Positions 49,701 to 61,754 of a stretch of DNA of 64,000 nt are shown here, piece after piece. Each line of letters opens with the position of its first letter. Position 1 is the stretch's first letter. Source of the stretch: Nepenthes gracilis (taxonomy: Eukaryota > Streptophyta > Magnoliopsida > Caryophyllales > Nepenthaceae); assembly GCA_033239525.1 (NCBI GenBank), contig BSYO01000035.1, positions 3,880,627 to 3,944,626 on the forward strand, in the 5' to 3' direction. The notes beneath the pieces were generated by a model. That model worked only from the letters and a program-made list of their open reading frames with translations. It was not told the DNA's origin and did not search any database. The translations under genes were made by a program, and so were the position numbers.

Positions 49701-50801
49701 ATCCTTTCAAATTAGTGGGTTTGGACACATTATAGGAGCTCAGACGTGATATGTACATCCATTCCGATGAGTATTATTATTATGTTCAGTTTGTATTGGC
49801 GTAGGCCGTATTTTTGGTTTTTGATTTCGGCCAGACTAAATTGAACGAGCCCCCTATGCACGATAGAGAACAAGTTCCTTCCCGCTATGTATGAGAAAGT
49901 TGGGTCAGTATGTATAAACAAATATGTATATGTTTGGATTTGTCCCTCCCTTACGACATTGTCTAGCAAGTCGTATTATTTCATTGTCCAAATGGGTATC
50001 TGATAATGTTTTGTGATGGGTTTTAGATTCTGCTCATTATTATTATTGGATGATGAGATTTTATGGTTCGTTTGTTTATCATACTGAAATTTAGGATTTG
50101 TTATATTATTTTGGAATTTTAAAATTTTTGTGAATTATAATTGTTAGACTTGTTTTGGTTTGGATTCGCAGCAAGGTCAGCTCTTGGAGTCGGACTTGAA
50201 TATACAGCCAGTCATGGCAATGGAGCTGGCAACGATTGAGGGTGGTGAAGTTCGAGGTGGTCCAAGAGAAAGGGCAGCGAAACATTTGAGCTGATAGCGG
50301 AATACGATCTGGGTCGCGTTGGTGAAGGTGGAGGTGGAGTACCGGGGATGTTGGCACCAGAAAAGGTGTACGGGGTGAGGAAGGACTTGGAGGTGGAGGA
50401 GGAGACTTGCTGAGGTTTTCATTGGAAAGTTCTTCAACCCATAATTATTAATGCATCGAAAATAAGTTGTAGAATAATACCAAGATTAGAGATGACGGAG
50501 GGTCATTCTATGAGCGTTTTTAACTCTTTGATATGTAGCTAGATTGGTACACAATAACACATCCCGATGTTTGACAGTCCAAAACAGTAAAAAGGACAAA
50601 AAAAGAAAGAAAACGGTTCATATGGAAAAATGGAGAAAGAAACAGGGGAGGGAAGCCATGGAAGAATGGGTGTGCGGTGTGGAAGAAGATTAGAACCTGG
50701 GCCGTCAGACTTTTGACGGATTCCTTTGTACTTGGTGTGCCACGCCCTCCTTCCTCCTCTCTCTCGTCTGTCTGCTTCGCACAAGTTATGCATGTTAACA
50801 T
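40764..50801 (-). CDS. BRX-like: BREVIS RADIX (BRX) family protein, five exons, intact
   Basis: Exons (minus strand): 50801-50697, 45453-45050, 44550-44421, 41952-41579, 40842-40764. All introns are GT..AG, phases agree, and the product is 363 residues ending at TAA 40766-40764. Residues 1-35 carry the family start MLTCITCAKQ (Cys4 and Cys7) and GTPSTKESVKSLTAQ; residues 36-53 continue with IKDMALKFSGAYRQCKPC. BRX domain 1 spans about 140-200 (EWMAQVEPGVHITF to RWWGENYDRIMELY) and domain 2 about 309-363 (EWVEQDEPGVYITI to ERNRERIQAQYL). Arabidopsis BRX is of similar length (~344). Known for the family: plant-specific regulators at the plasma membrane that act with AGC kinases on auxin efflux in developing protophloem; BRX domains mediate protein contacts and the N-terminal cysteines are reported palmitoylation sites. 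Which paralogue this is cannot be decided here. The exon 4 acceptor could instead lie 6 nt downstream, losing two residues. Domain and splice assignment is firm; expression is inferred. Confidence 0.94.
43270..43650. repeat. MITE-like AT-rich element in BRX-like intron 3
   Basis: This stretch is rich in GATACC/GGTATC and ATATCGG/CCGATA words in both orientations, and contains a direct 20 bp duplication around TATAAAAAAATCTTTTA (43505-43543). The inverted words near both ends suggest a degraded foldback element. Boundaries are not defined. Confidence 0.4.
45454..50696 (-). other. BRX-like intron 1 (5.2 kb) with nested repeat
   Basis: This intron separates the 35-codon first exon from the rest of the BRX-like gene. 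The donor reads CCCAG|GTTCTA and the acceptor TTGTAG|ATCAAA. About 2.06 kb of it is a solo LTR (48116-50173). Outside that I see no convincing coding sequence. A short G-rich stretch at 50174-50420 and its left partner at 47880-48115 become contiguous once the LTR is removed. A first intron placed directly after the conserved GTPSTKE..SLTAQ segment fits the family gene structure as I recall it. Confidence 0.85.
48116..50173 (+). mobile_element. Solo LTR (copy D) of the ~2 kb LTR-like family
   Basis: The element begins TGTAATACCCG and ends ..TTCGCAGCA, giving TG..CA ends. It is flanked by a perfect 5 bp duplication, AGGTC, at 48111-48115 and 50174-50178. Internal landmarks shared with other copies in this window are GCGCCT-type repeats (48240-48370), a TATA box (TATATAAG near 48379), a GA-rich tract (48415-48475), AAGTATCCTTACGCCC near 48528, AACCATCGTAAATGAATT near 48984, and AACTCACGTTTTTGCATC near 49681. 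There are no gag or pol ORFs. I infer a solo LTR left by recombination between the LTRs of a full element. It is the best-delimited member of the family. Confidence 0.82.
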
Positions 50802-51989
50802 TTTCTCTATCCCACTTGCTCTTATTCTCTTCCTTTACCTCCTTCGGATTCTTATTTCACCTGCATGCACACAATTTGCTCATTATTAAACAAATAATAT
50901 GGCACGATCATATATGATCTCAAAACAAAAAATAGTAAATTCGGCGCATGATCGCTTTTTGCATCTAGTTAATGAGCTTCTAGCATAGATATTGTGAAGT
51001 TCAAACCAGCATTTTTGTCCCGTCTAAATTAGGTTCCATTTATTCTAGACTTTTTTTTCTAGATCGAAATCTCCCCCTTTTATGGGAGGCAAAACTATTT
51101 TGCTTCATAATTGAAATACGAAAAATCTCCCCTCTCTAAATCTGATGCTGGTCAATTGCATCAGCTCAAATAATTTCGAGTACTTCTGAAAGTGGCATAT
51201 TTTAATGAAACACATGTAATCTTGAGTTATGGTCAAAGTCCAAAGTTGGAGGTGTTGAAAAAGCGAGAGCTTGTGTTTCTACTTTCTAAAGGCTTTAAAG
51301 AAAAGAAAAGAAAAAACAAAAGATGCATATACATACATCAGAGGTAAGAGTGAAATCAGAGCTTTAACAACCATAAAAAAAATAACATTAAGTGGTGAAA
51401 CTAAGTACTACTAGCATATGTCAATAGAAGTTGGTAAAACCGCTTGTTACACTGTAAATTAAGTATTAAAATATAAGGAATGTTTGAAAAGTGCAGATAC
51501 TCGAGGACTTGGCAACCGTCTCTAGGAACTTGTAGGCACTGTATTTCACAGTGAAAGAGCTTTTGGCTTCTTTTTTTTGACAAATATGTATGCTAAATTA
51601 CAATATTAATTCTGACATAATAAAAGAGCCATACTAACGGTACATTTGATTCATAAAATAGAATAATCTACAAAGGGAATGTATATTCCTTGATTATAGA
51701 CATGTTAAAATCTCAAAGTGGGCCAGCTGAAAGTATGGGCAAGGTTTGGCGTCAGCCTCATACAATCAGATTCGGCAATAGCCTCATCCAATTGACATTC
51801 AGCCTTGTATAGCCAATACCATTAGATTTGGCATCATGTAGACATGTCAATAGTTGGGATGGGCTACTCCCATTTGAATCTCATACTTAAATACATATAC
51901 ATTCTTTGATTTATCGGCAGTTGCATCAAACTTCACAGGATTTTTGCCTAAAGCACACTCGAGTAAAGAAGTTCTGTAGTAAGCTGTAG
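50802..51989. other. Upstream region of the BRX-like gene
   Basis: This holds the expected promoter and 5' UTR of the minus-strand gene. The start codon context is GAGAAAATGTTAAC. A possible 5' UTR acceptor, CATGCAG|GTGAAATAAG, lies ~70 bp upstream. I see no clear TATA box close by, and no auxin-response (TGTCTC) cluster that I would defend. Beyond ~51.2 kb the sequence is AT-rich and unremarkable. Confidence 0.4.
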
Positions 51990-52340
51990 AAGTGGTGCCT
52001 AACATATGCACGATAGGTATATGTGCATATACGAGGCAGTAATTATATGCCTAATGTGCATCTAAAGGTCTAACATGTGCGGATCAAGTGACTCTTAGGA
52101 TTCCTCGTGCCTAATGCGTGTACGACTGGCACTCATGAGAGTATTGATGCTACTGTATGGGCCTATTGCACATACACCAAGCACTCGTGCACCACCTATA
52201 GTATAAATATATGTTGGATTTTAGGGCATTTAATTATGAGATTCAAACACCGTTTTAACTGCCAAATCGACGACAAGAAAGAGAATTTCGCTAACCATTA
52301 GAGTTTTAAATCTTATTCTGACTTTTACAATCCTTAGATA
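51990..52340 (+). mobile_element. Possible LTR-like family fragment G
   Basis: The stretch carries degenerate GTGCCTAA/GTGCATCTAA repeats (51995-52190) and then a TATA-like box (GTATAAATATATG, near 52200). This resembles the U3-to-TATA layout of copies A to D. The GA-rich tract is weak and downstream landmarks are not clear. It lies just upstream of the BRX-like gene (which is on the minus strand). Confidence 0.28.
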
Positions 52341-54999
52341 CGTTATTTTGTTTGTAATTTTGGATATTATATCAGTAACGTCTTTTTTAATTTTTCATCT
52401 ATTATTTCATTTAATTTGGTTTATCAATATTATGGTTAAGCTGAAAGAGATATTGAGTTTGTATAACCATTCTCAAATTCATAATAAATTTTATACAAAC
52501 TCAAGGTTCCATGGTTTTACTATTCTATTTATAAGGAATTTCCACTTAAAACTTGTATATCGATTAATTGCATGCTTTACTAATGTAATGTTGGTGATAT
52601 TTTGTTTCCTCACATGTTCAAGCAACGGGTGCAGTAGTTTGATCTTTTTCTCAATTTCACATAGGTGGAATTTAGTGTACCACCTAATATCGCCCTCATA
52701 GGGTGGGGCTCACCTTGTAAATCTATTCTAATACTCAGAAAACTCAGCTCGTCCTCATGCAACCCTACTCAAATCGCAGCTAACTTATGACTACAAAGTA
52801 ACACTCAACAATTAGATTTAAACATTCCAGACAAGTAACCTCATAGAGCTTCTATTATTACCGGATTATGGAAAAGCCATTATTACTTTGCATAGGCTAG
52901 GAGTAATGATAAAAACAACACCAACTATAAAATCAGAACACCTACACGTTGTTGCAGAGGCATTCAGCTCTCCATTCTATCAATGGAAGAGCTATCCTAA
53001 AATAGTAGGTGAAGATACGCATAGTCCATGTGCAATGACATACTTTCAGAGGCTTGTATACGCCTTGAGAGTTGAGACTTCTCTCTTTCTAGTGGCGAAG
53101 CATGTTTTCTGTCTCATGGTCCTTAAATCTCTGTTCTGTCTCATGGTTCTTAAATCTCTGTTCGTCTTAAGGAACTTGTCCCACACTCCATTTCATTATT
53201 TCTTGCACAATTGCTAACTTAAAAAAAATCAAGGTAAATGCCGAGGAAACACCCTTGGCTTCCATTATTATTTTTTTCTTTATGCCACTGCACCAGACAA
53301 AGCTTCCTGGACATTTTTAAAAAAGCCATCATGCCGTGAGCATCCATAGCATTTGCAAATAGCTCGGTAAATCCCTTCATATGTATAAGGTGACTCAATG
53401 AAGAAGCTTACCAGATTCCCAGACTCGATGAAGTACTTCACGTAGTATATCTCAGGGAAATATTCCTCGCAGTTCAAATTGTCCCAAGTGAGAAATCATT
53501 GGACATTAAGCAGAATTCCAAACTTGAGCGAAGTCTTATATCACCGCTGATGTGGCTAATAAATCCCATATCAACCACTAGCCATAGCTAGACAGACCTG
53601 ATAGCAGGAGAGAAACTCTCCAGACTCCAACCCATGATCATGTGAGGGGTCCAAACAAAGGAGAACCAGCAGAAAATCCTCCTGACCGGAGCTCAGCTCC
53701 TTGTCAAACCTTCACTGTTGTGATCAAATGATCACTCAGGTATTAGGGAACTGTACAGAATGATTATTTCAGGCATTCCATATGTGTCCTAATCAAAGGC
53801 AGGGCTTTATGAGTTATTGCCCAGCAACTTGACAAGTTCATCTTTGTTGTCAAAGATCAGAAGCAATGTGCATATTCTCAGTGGATCTTGGTTGTTCTTA
53901 ACAGCGATGGCTATTAGTTTAAGTCTTTGGGTAGCACCACTATTGTAGATATTCTCTTGTTCAGATCAAACTGAGATAGGAGACATTCTCTCCTATTACA
54001 TGACACAAAGGCAAACATGCTTTGGGACTCCTCAAGCTATGTGCTAAATCGGATGCCTAACAACCTCTTTTCTTTTTCACCGAAGTGTCTGCACCTACTG
54101 GCCCTTTTGAGTGTCAGGTCCCAACTTGTTAGAGCTTGAACCTATGTTCTTCCAGAGTGCAAGTTCTCGACACAGAAAGTGAATTCATTGCTTTTCTGGA
54201 GTGGAAGTTTCAAACTTTTTCTCAGTGTGAACCTAAGTTTTGGGCTTTAGTTCAGCACTCCCCTCCTCTATGCTTAAGTCCTAAGCTTCACATCTCTAAG
54301 CTTCAGTGATGAGATTTGCTCCTCGAAGCTGGTATGCATCGCTTTACTCTGAGCCTCATCCACCTTACTTGCCACAAACTAATGCCCCCTCATTACCATG
54401 ATCTATTTAGGTCGCTAGTAGAAATTCAGAATGAATTCTCCACCTCTTGTACCAACTGTGGGACACGGGGAGTTACCTCCTCCATCTATAGTTTGGAACC
54501 ACATTCTGTTTACATGGAATTAGTTTGGTGGCATTGACGATTCTGGGCGGTTTTTTACCTGTGATTTTTCTTCACAAATATAGGTATTTGTGACCTTTTT
54601 CATGCGTGGATGATCGCTGGTTGAGCCTCTTCCATGGGGGGATCTATCTACTTACATAGCATCAAAGGGCTTGGATGACCCATACTAATCTATCTACTTA
54701 GGCCTCCTAGCCCTTCAAAATCAGGCAGGGCACCAGTCAGGCTTGACCCTGACCCCATTAGACCTATTTGTATATTCCTCACATATACTTAACGTGGCAA
54801 CCCATTAGATCAAGGCTGACATACTTCAAATACTGAACTCAAATCTTCAACTTCACGAATGGTGATCCCTCCTATTAGTTATTCTCACATTTTTCATAGT
54901 AACTCTGTCAGTAGAATAATGATGCCACCTATAAATCCATCTAAATAGAGAAACAATCTTTTCTAAAAGTAATCCTTAAAATACTTATCAAATTCAAAC
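52341..54999. other. Intergenic region, short unassigned ORFs
   Basis: No supported gene was found. A ~27 bp unit (TCTGTCTCATGGTYCTTAAA core) is duplicated at 53108-53163. A 65-codon minus-strand ORF (53477-53280; CEEYFPEIYYVKYFIESGNL) looks mildly protein-like and contains a GTAAGC after GGGAATCTG, but I recognise nothing. The rest appears to be decayed repeat. Confidence 0.35.
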
Positions 55000-56101
55000 T
55001 ATCAAATATAGTAATGATATATTCTGTAATATTATAATTTCAAATACATAATATTCCAGAATTAGATTATTAGGCAAATAGTCTCTATATCTTTGTAATT
55101 ATCATTTTTCATATATGTTTCATATTGATCATCTATACAAAGGGCCTACCATTGAAAGGTAAAATATATAATTTTCTCTCCCATTTATATTGTGCGTCAC
55201 TCATATATTCATCAATTTCTAAAATAGTATTAGAGACATTGTAACACATTTAAGTCAGCCTCTCTTCGTCATTTCTCTCTAGTGTTTTCACTGACGGCTT
55301 GAACAGTCCTTCTCTCAGAGTCTAATCCATTCATCGATGAGACGGTCGAATTCGTTCAAATCTAAATGGTCTTAGTAACGCATGTCAGGAAAAAGGAGGA
55401 TAATGGCCGGTGGGACAAATCTGAGTCAAATAAGAATGATACGCACAAACACACAAGATAGAGAAATATGAGAGAAAGAGCAATAACACACCAAATTTTT
55501 ACGTGAAAAGCCCCCTTTTAAAAGAAGAGGAAAAACCACGGGACACTTAATTCACAAACAAATTCTACTATTTGTGAAAATGGTTACAGAAACCCTTTTT
55601 TGCTACAGAAGCCCTTTGAGAGTTGAAAACAAAAACGAAGAGCAAGAATACAAGAGTAAAAGTCTGGCTACTCCTTGATCTCTCTTAAATTTTTCTCCTC
55701 ACTTCTCTCTTTTCACGTATGCTTGTATGCCGAGCATACATATATATACAATTTCCGCAGGAGATCATCTGCTCAGTAGGCAAATTGCATGTGTGCAAAA
55801 CCTGTCACAAACTCTGCAACCTACCACTAACTCTGCTAATCGTCACTCTATCGAGAGGAGTTGACCTGTTCAACCAATCAACTACCAGCTCTAACAGTCA
55901 ATTTTCTTTTTCGAAAAAGCTGATTTCACAGATATTATCAGTAACCAACTTTCTGATTGTAGTTCCCAGGCATTGACCAAATCCACTCCAGACATTTGCT
56001 TCAAACCGGCCAACTGCATTCTGGAATTTCCATCCATTCCGGAATTGCCAACCATTCCTGGATTTCCAACCATTCCGGCCAAACCATATCGGCATTCCAT
56101 A

Positions 56102-56210
56102 CCAGTAAAAGTATACCCGTAAAATCAAACCGATAAAAGCAAACCGGTAAAAGCATACCAGTAAAAGTATACCGGTAAAAGTAAACAGGTAAAAGTATTC
56201 CCGCTAAAAA
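56102..56210. repeat. Minisatellite, ~14 bp period
   Basis: The unit AAACCGGTAAAAGT with variants (ATACCAGTAAAAGT, ATACCCGTAAAATC) repeats about seven times inside the solo-LTR-like insertion. Confidence 0.85.
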
Positions 56211-56339
56211 TTGCCATTCCAATCCGAGAGATGCAAACCGGCATTTTCCACTCTGGTTTTTCATTCCGGCCTTGCATTCCGGAATTCCATTCTTGCCTTG
56301 CAAACTGGAAATCCATTCCTGCCTTGCATTCCGAAAATT

Positions 56340-56432
56340 CACTGCAACCGGCCATTTTGCACCAACCGAGCATTTTGACGCAACCAGCCATTTTGTACCA
56401 ACCGAGCATTTTGACACAACCGGCCATTTTGC
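56340..56432. repeat. Minisatellite, ~18 bp units in an alternating ~36 bp pattern
   Basis: CAACCGGCCATTTTGCAC-type and CAACCGAGCATTTTGAC-type units alternate about five times. The surrounding 55990-56560 also has many ATTCCGG words. Confidence 0.85.
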
Positions 56433-57164
56433 CTTCCTACCAACCATTCCGGCCAAAACCATTCCAGAAAATGCAAACCCACATTTTCCAGTCTTCAGTC
56501 TGGAATTTCATTCCGGTCATCCTTCACTCCGGAATTTCAGTCCACTCCGGCATATTCCAAGCCGGTATTTTTCCACATGAGAATGAGCCCAACAACGCAT
56601 CCTATTCTACATTACCATCGGTAGTCATCGATGCCAGGTCTGTGTTCATTGGGTCTCACTCACGTCCTTCTCTCGCCACCATTCATATCGGTTTTCTATA
56701 AGGAGCGACTCCGGCCAACATAACCATTCACATCGGCTCCACCTTTCAACTTCACTCGGTCGTTTGAAAGTGATCAGTCGGATTAATCATCATCACCGCT
56801 GCAACACTCATTGTCACCACAAAATCCTTGATAAAGAAGATAGTCATAAAATGCTACATTCTGCAGCTTCTGGCAATTGAAACGTATCATTTGACCAAGT
56901 GATAGTCGTGCACCTTGCCCTAATTCAAAATGTGGCACTTGGATTATCTAATCCTCAAAATGCTGCACTTTTATGAGCCAATTCGCACCTGGTCAAGGCC
57001 CACGTATCGTAGACACTACTCACGGCCCACTAACTGATTCAGCATTGGGCATTATTTCTCATAGTACTATTCATGGCACCAGACTGACTTCAGATGCACT
57101 TTCATGGCCCAATCACCTTATTTGACTCTGGTTACATTTCTAAAGTGACACTATTACAACAATG

Positions 57165-60100
57165 ATGTCTCCTAACCCATACAAATTATCCTCAATGACC
57201 AAAATTATAATCGGTCATTCTATGCACACAGATCTCAAAGGCTGAAAATTATGGAGATTTGTCACAGGAGAATATAAACCGTTGCGACAGGAGGCTTTTG
57301 AAACAAACTTGATGTTTGCTAACCATGTTGAATATTGGAATAGCATTAACCATATAATTATAATCATTGGTCGATTTGAAATTGAAAAAACTGTATGAGA
57401 CTTTCTACAACAACGCTACTCTTCTATAGACTTTGCTAATCAATATGAGATTATACATGAACTATATAATAAAATTCAAGAAATTGACCAAATCATAAGT
57501 GACTTCTACTCTCAAATGTGTTATTTATGGAATCAACTGATATCAACTAAACCACAATGGGAGTCTCCAATAAAGCTTAAGAAAGTTATAGATTCTTAGA
57601 ATTGATTTCGCCTCACTCAATTTCTTATGGCACTTCCTGACAAATTTGAAACTACCAAGGTCTCTCTATTACATGGGCATCCTCGCCCTTCACTTGATAG
57701 TGCAATTATTGAGCTTATTCTTGAAAAAATATAACTTCAAAGCAAGAAACCCTAATATACGGAGACAATTCTTGCAGTTCCCTCACAACCTCCAAGTTCT
57801 ATACTTTTGCATTAAAACTTAAGATCAGATAATTGACCATCATATGATTCAAATATATGCCGACACTGTCATGCAAAAGGTCATTCAATATACAATCGTC
57901 CCAAGAAGAAGTACTTCTACCGGATTCGACATTCCACATCAATTTGAGCAATAGCAATCATCGAGACTAAGCAAATAAAATCAGACTCTACTACTCCATC
58001 TTCTACTCTATCTATTGAAGATCTTGAGATAATTGTCAACCAACTCCTATCCTGTGTAGGTTCAATCTCTATATCCGCCCTATCTATCATTCCAAATAAC
58101 CCTTCTTAGATTACTGATTCTACATTTTACAATCACGACTTTTGATCAAAACCAATGCATTAGCACAATTGAAGCATTTGATGCACAAAAAATTTATATA
58201 GCCAATAGATCTTATGCATGTCAATCATATTGGCTCCATTTTTACACATTCACTATCCATTTTAAATGCTTATATTATACATTTATCATCTTATTCACTA
58301 CTATCTGTTAGACAATTATGTGATCTCAATTTAAAATGTCACTTCTCTTCTCATGGTTGTGCAATACAGGATCTACGGACAGGACAACTAATTGGGAGGA
58401 CATAAAGTTGGGCATCTATTTGAGCTTAATACTATTTATATTTCATCTCATCTTTCAAGCATCGTTACTCTACATTCCAAACCAGTCAAATCTAGCCTCC
58501 TATGGCATTTTCGCCATGGTCATACGTCGAATTCTAAAGTTCAATTGTTAGCCTCTATGGATCATTTAGGAACTCTTAATGATAATTTTTTTTATTGTAT
58601 GAATTGTCAGATTGATAAATACAAAGCTTTACCTTTTGATACCAATCTCTATTTCTCATGCTCCATTTGGTCTTATTCATTCTGACATTTCGGGTCCAAT
58701 ACTTATACCTATCAAGGGAGATCAAAATATTTTGTTGTTTTCATTGATGATTTCTCTTGTTATACATAAATATATCTTTTATATCGTAAATCTGAATTGT
58801 CAAAAGTATATCAAAAATTCTACAATATGATATATACTCAATTTTAAAAACAAATCAAATCTATAAATCTGATAATGTTAAAGAACATTGTGATTCATCC
58901 TTCCTGTATACTATCATATCACAAGGCACCCTACACCAAAAATCTCACCTAAATATATCCCAAAAAATGGTCATACTAAACGGAAGTTCGATCATATTCT
59001 TAACAGCATCTAATCCCTTCTTGTCTTAACTTCTCTACCAAAAAAATTTTGGGGGAGAAGCTGTTCTTACTACTACTTATGCCATCAATTGTCTACCATC
59101 ATCGACTATTCAAAATCAAATCCTATATGATAGTCCCTTTGGTACACTAACTCACTACAATCTTCTCCGTATCTTCAAATGTGCTTGTTTTGTCCTACTT
59201 TATTTGCACGAACGAAATAAACTACAATCCCTTGCTCATCTATGTTGCTTTCTTAGGTATAGAATTGAACATAAAAGAAATCAATGTTACGACCCTATCT
59301 GCAATAGACTCTAAATCTCTCGTCATATCATCTTCTAAGAGTACAAAAATGTTTATTAGCTTATCCCCTCCCTCTCCCACACAAGTGACATGTTCTAAAA
59401 TTTTTACTAATCTGTTATTAGATCTATTTTTTGATCCTATTCGTACTACCTCCGTTTTCAATAGCTATTACAAACAATCATCCTACGCTTGTCCAGGATG
59501 CAGTTGATCCATCCACGGGTCCACCAATTCACCCCTCAACTAATTTTCCTATTCATCATTCCACTTAGGCATGTGAGCTTCTTCTTTATGTACATGACTT
59601 TCATTATTTTATGGAACTTGTTATATTATATGAATCTATTGTCTACTGAGAAGCTAAATCTCATCCTTCTTGGCAACAAGCCTAGACAAATAAAAATTAT
59701 CACTCTTAAAATGAACAGCACATGGGATTTATTTGACCTGTCTCTCGAAAAATCATAAATTAGAAGCAAATGGATATATAAGATCAAAACTTAAGTTGAT
59801 GGCTCGATAAAATGTTATAAAACTCATCTTGTTGCCTATGATTCTACTTAGGAGTATGGGACTGATTATGAGAAAACTTTTGCACCTATTGCCCATCTCA
59901 TGTCTATTTATTCTTTGATTGTTGTTGCAGCCATTTCTAAATGGGAATTTTTTTCAAATGAATGTCAAGACTATCTTTCTTCACGGCGACTTGATCAAAG
60001 AAGTCTCCTTGCAACCCTGATCCGATTATGAGCGCCTTACAAACAAAGTCTACCTCCTTCATCAAACGCTATATGGTCTTAAATAAGCTCCCAGAGTTTT

Positions 60101-61190
60101 ATTTGCTAAGTTCAATTCCACCATTTCCAAACAAGTTTCACATCTAGTATTCATGACTCAGTTCTTTTCACCCATATATTAACATCTAATACTATTCTTA
60201 TTTTACTTTACATCAATAATATGATTATTACTGGAGATGATCATATTGGAATCCAATTAGTTAAAACTTTTCTACATCAACAATTAAAACCTTTCTACAT
60301 CAATAGTTTGATAAGAAAGACATTGGAAATCTCAATTATTTCCTAGGATTTATAGTAACCTCATATTCTGATAGATATTATCTTTCTCAAACAAAGTATA
60401 CTTCGAATATGCTCACTTATACCATCATGACTGATAATAAGACTGCTCTCATTCTACTAGAACCAAATGTCAAACTTATTCCATCCGATAGCTCTCCTCT
60501 ATCAGATGCAACCCATAATCGGCAACTAGTGGCCGACTTGTTTATTTTATGTCACTCGTCCTGATATTACTTATGCAGTTCATCTTTAGCTAATTTATCG
60601 CTGCACCACAATCTAGTCATTATGCTACTATGCTTTGTATCATTCGATGTATTAAATAATCCCCATTCTACGTATTTCAATTCTCTACTCATTCATCCTT
60701 TTAGTTAAGTGTCTTTTCTAATGCAGACTAGGTAGGTGAACCCATGGATCGACAATCCACCATTGACTATTGTTTCTTCTTGGGGACATCTCTTATTTCA
60801 TAGTGAAATAAAAAGCAATATGTTATATCACGATTAAATACAAAAACAGAATATCGTGCCTTGGCTGATACTGCAATAGAACTTATTTGGTTACATTGGC
60901 AACTAAAAGATATAGGCATCACACATTATATTGCAATTATCTTACATTATTATAATCAAAGTTCAATACAAATTGCACACAATGATATATTTTATGAGCG
61001 TACTAAGTATATTAAAAATGATTGTCATTTTATTCACCAACATGTTTAGTAAGGCAATATACTTCTTTGTTACATGCCATAAATTGACCAACGTGCTGAC
61101 ATCTTTACTAACTCATATGTCACATGATTATTTCATGATGTGGACTCTAAACTCAAGCTGGTCTCCATCTTATCTACTTGAGTTTGAAGG
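57165..61190 (+). pseudogene. Copia gag-pol pseudogene (plus strand)
   Basis: Gag (DFLQQRYSSIDFANQYEIIH, ~57400) is followed by a damaged zinc knuckle (CRHCHAKGH, 57858 onward, last Cys lost). Protease-region remnants end in LLSVRQLCDLNLK (~58300), then GAG-pre-integrase (LWHFRHGHTSNSKVQLLASM, ~58498), integrase (HSDISGP near 58675, SKVYQNFYNM-like near 58800), RT (TFAPIAHLMSIYSLIVVAAI, 59878; LYINNMIITGDD, 60206) and RNase H (LADTAIELIWLHWQLKDIGI, ~60858; FTNS near 61105). Stops and frameshifts occur throughout. The catalytic YVDD reads YINN. Confidence 0.85.
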
Positions 61191-61411
61191 GGATGTCAAA
61201 TATAGTAATAATATATATTATAATATTTTATAATATTATATTTTCAAATACAATCAAAATATTTTATAAATATTCCCTACATCTTTATAATAATTATTTT
61301 TTATATACGTTTTGTATTGGCCATTCTATATAATGGGTCTACCATTGAAAAGTGAAATATGCAATTTTCTCGCATTCATATTGTGTGTCTTTCATATATT
61401 CATCAATTTCA

Positions 61412-61719
61412 AATAAAAACAAGTGTAGACTCTATATAACTATTAAAGTTGGACCATTTCACACTAGGTTGTATTATTTCCCCTCTTTTTTCGCACAGCC
61501 AGCATGGCTGCATTTGGTTTCAAACAAAACAAACCAACAAAACAACAACAAAGGCATGCTCAAGAATTGTCATAAAAATTGACATCTTAGTCTTATTTAA
61601 ATTTCTATGTTAAAAGGTTATATAATTAAATAAAAATACCATTCATACATCCTATTGTATATTTTATTATACAAAAATTACCGATAGTAGGTATGTGTCC
61701 CATATTATTTTAATTTTTA

Positions 61720-61754
<35 letters not shown>

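Larger units (their letters stand above)
55441..57161 (-). mobile_element. Insertion in copia gag leader, probable solo LTR
   Basis: The insertion is flanked by ATGAT (55436-55440 and 57162-57166), and the gag start (MAGGTNLSQIRMI, 55404) is cut by it. On the minus strand it starts TGTTGTAATAGTG and ends TTTGTGCGT. Near that end TTTTTACGTGAAAAG resembles the U5 region of plant copia LTRs. It carries two minisatellites. The TG start and 5 bp duplication suggest a solo LTR, although the far end is not CA. Confidence 0.6.
55000..61411 (+). mobile_element. Decayed Ty1/copia element with short LTRs
   Basis: The LTRs lie at 55000-55221 and 61194-61411 (~220 bp). The left one begins TATCAAATATAG and the right TGTCAAATATAG. 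The 5' LTR is followed by TAGTATTAGAGACATTG, a mutated form of the TGGTATCAGAGCC primer site. The 3' LTR is preceded by the purine tract TTGAGTTTGAAGGGGA. The internal part holds a gag-pol remnant interrupted by an insertion at 55441-57161. No clean target duplication was identified. Confidence 0.85.

Noticed and set aside
56001..56701. ORFs of 100-156 codons in both strands with repeated short peptides
   Set aside because: They come from the minisatellites and ATTCCGG words of the inserted LTR.
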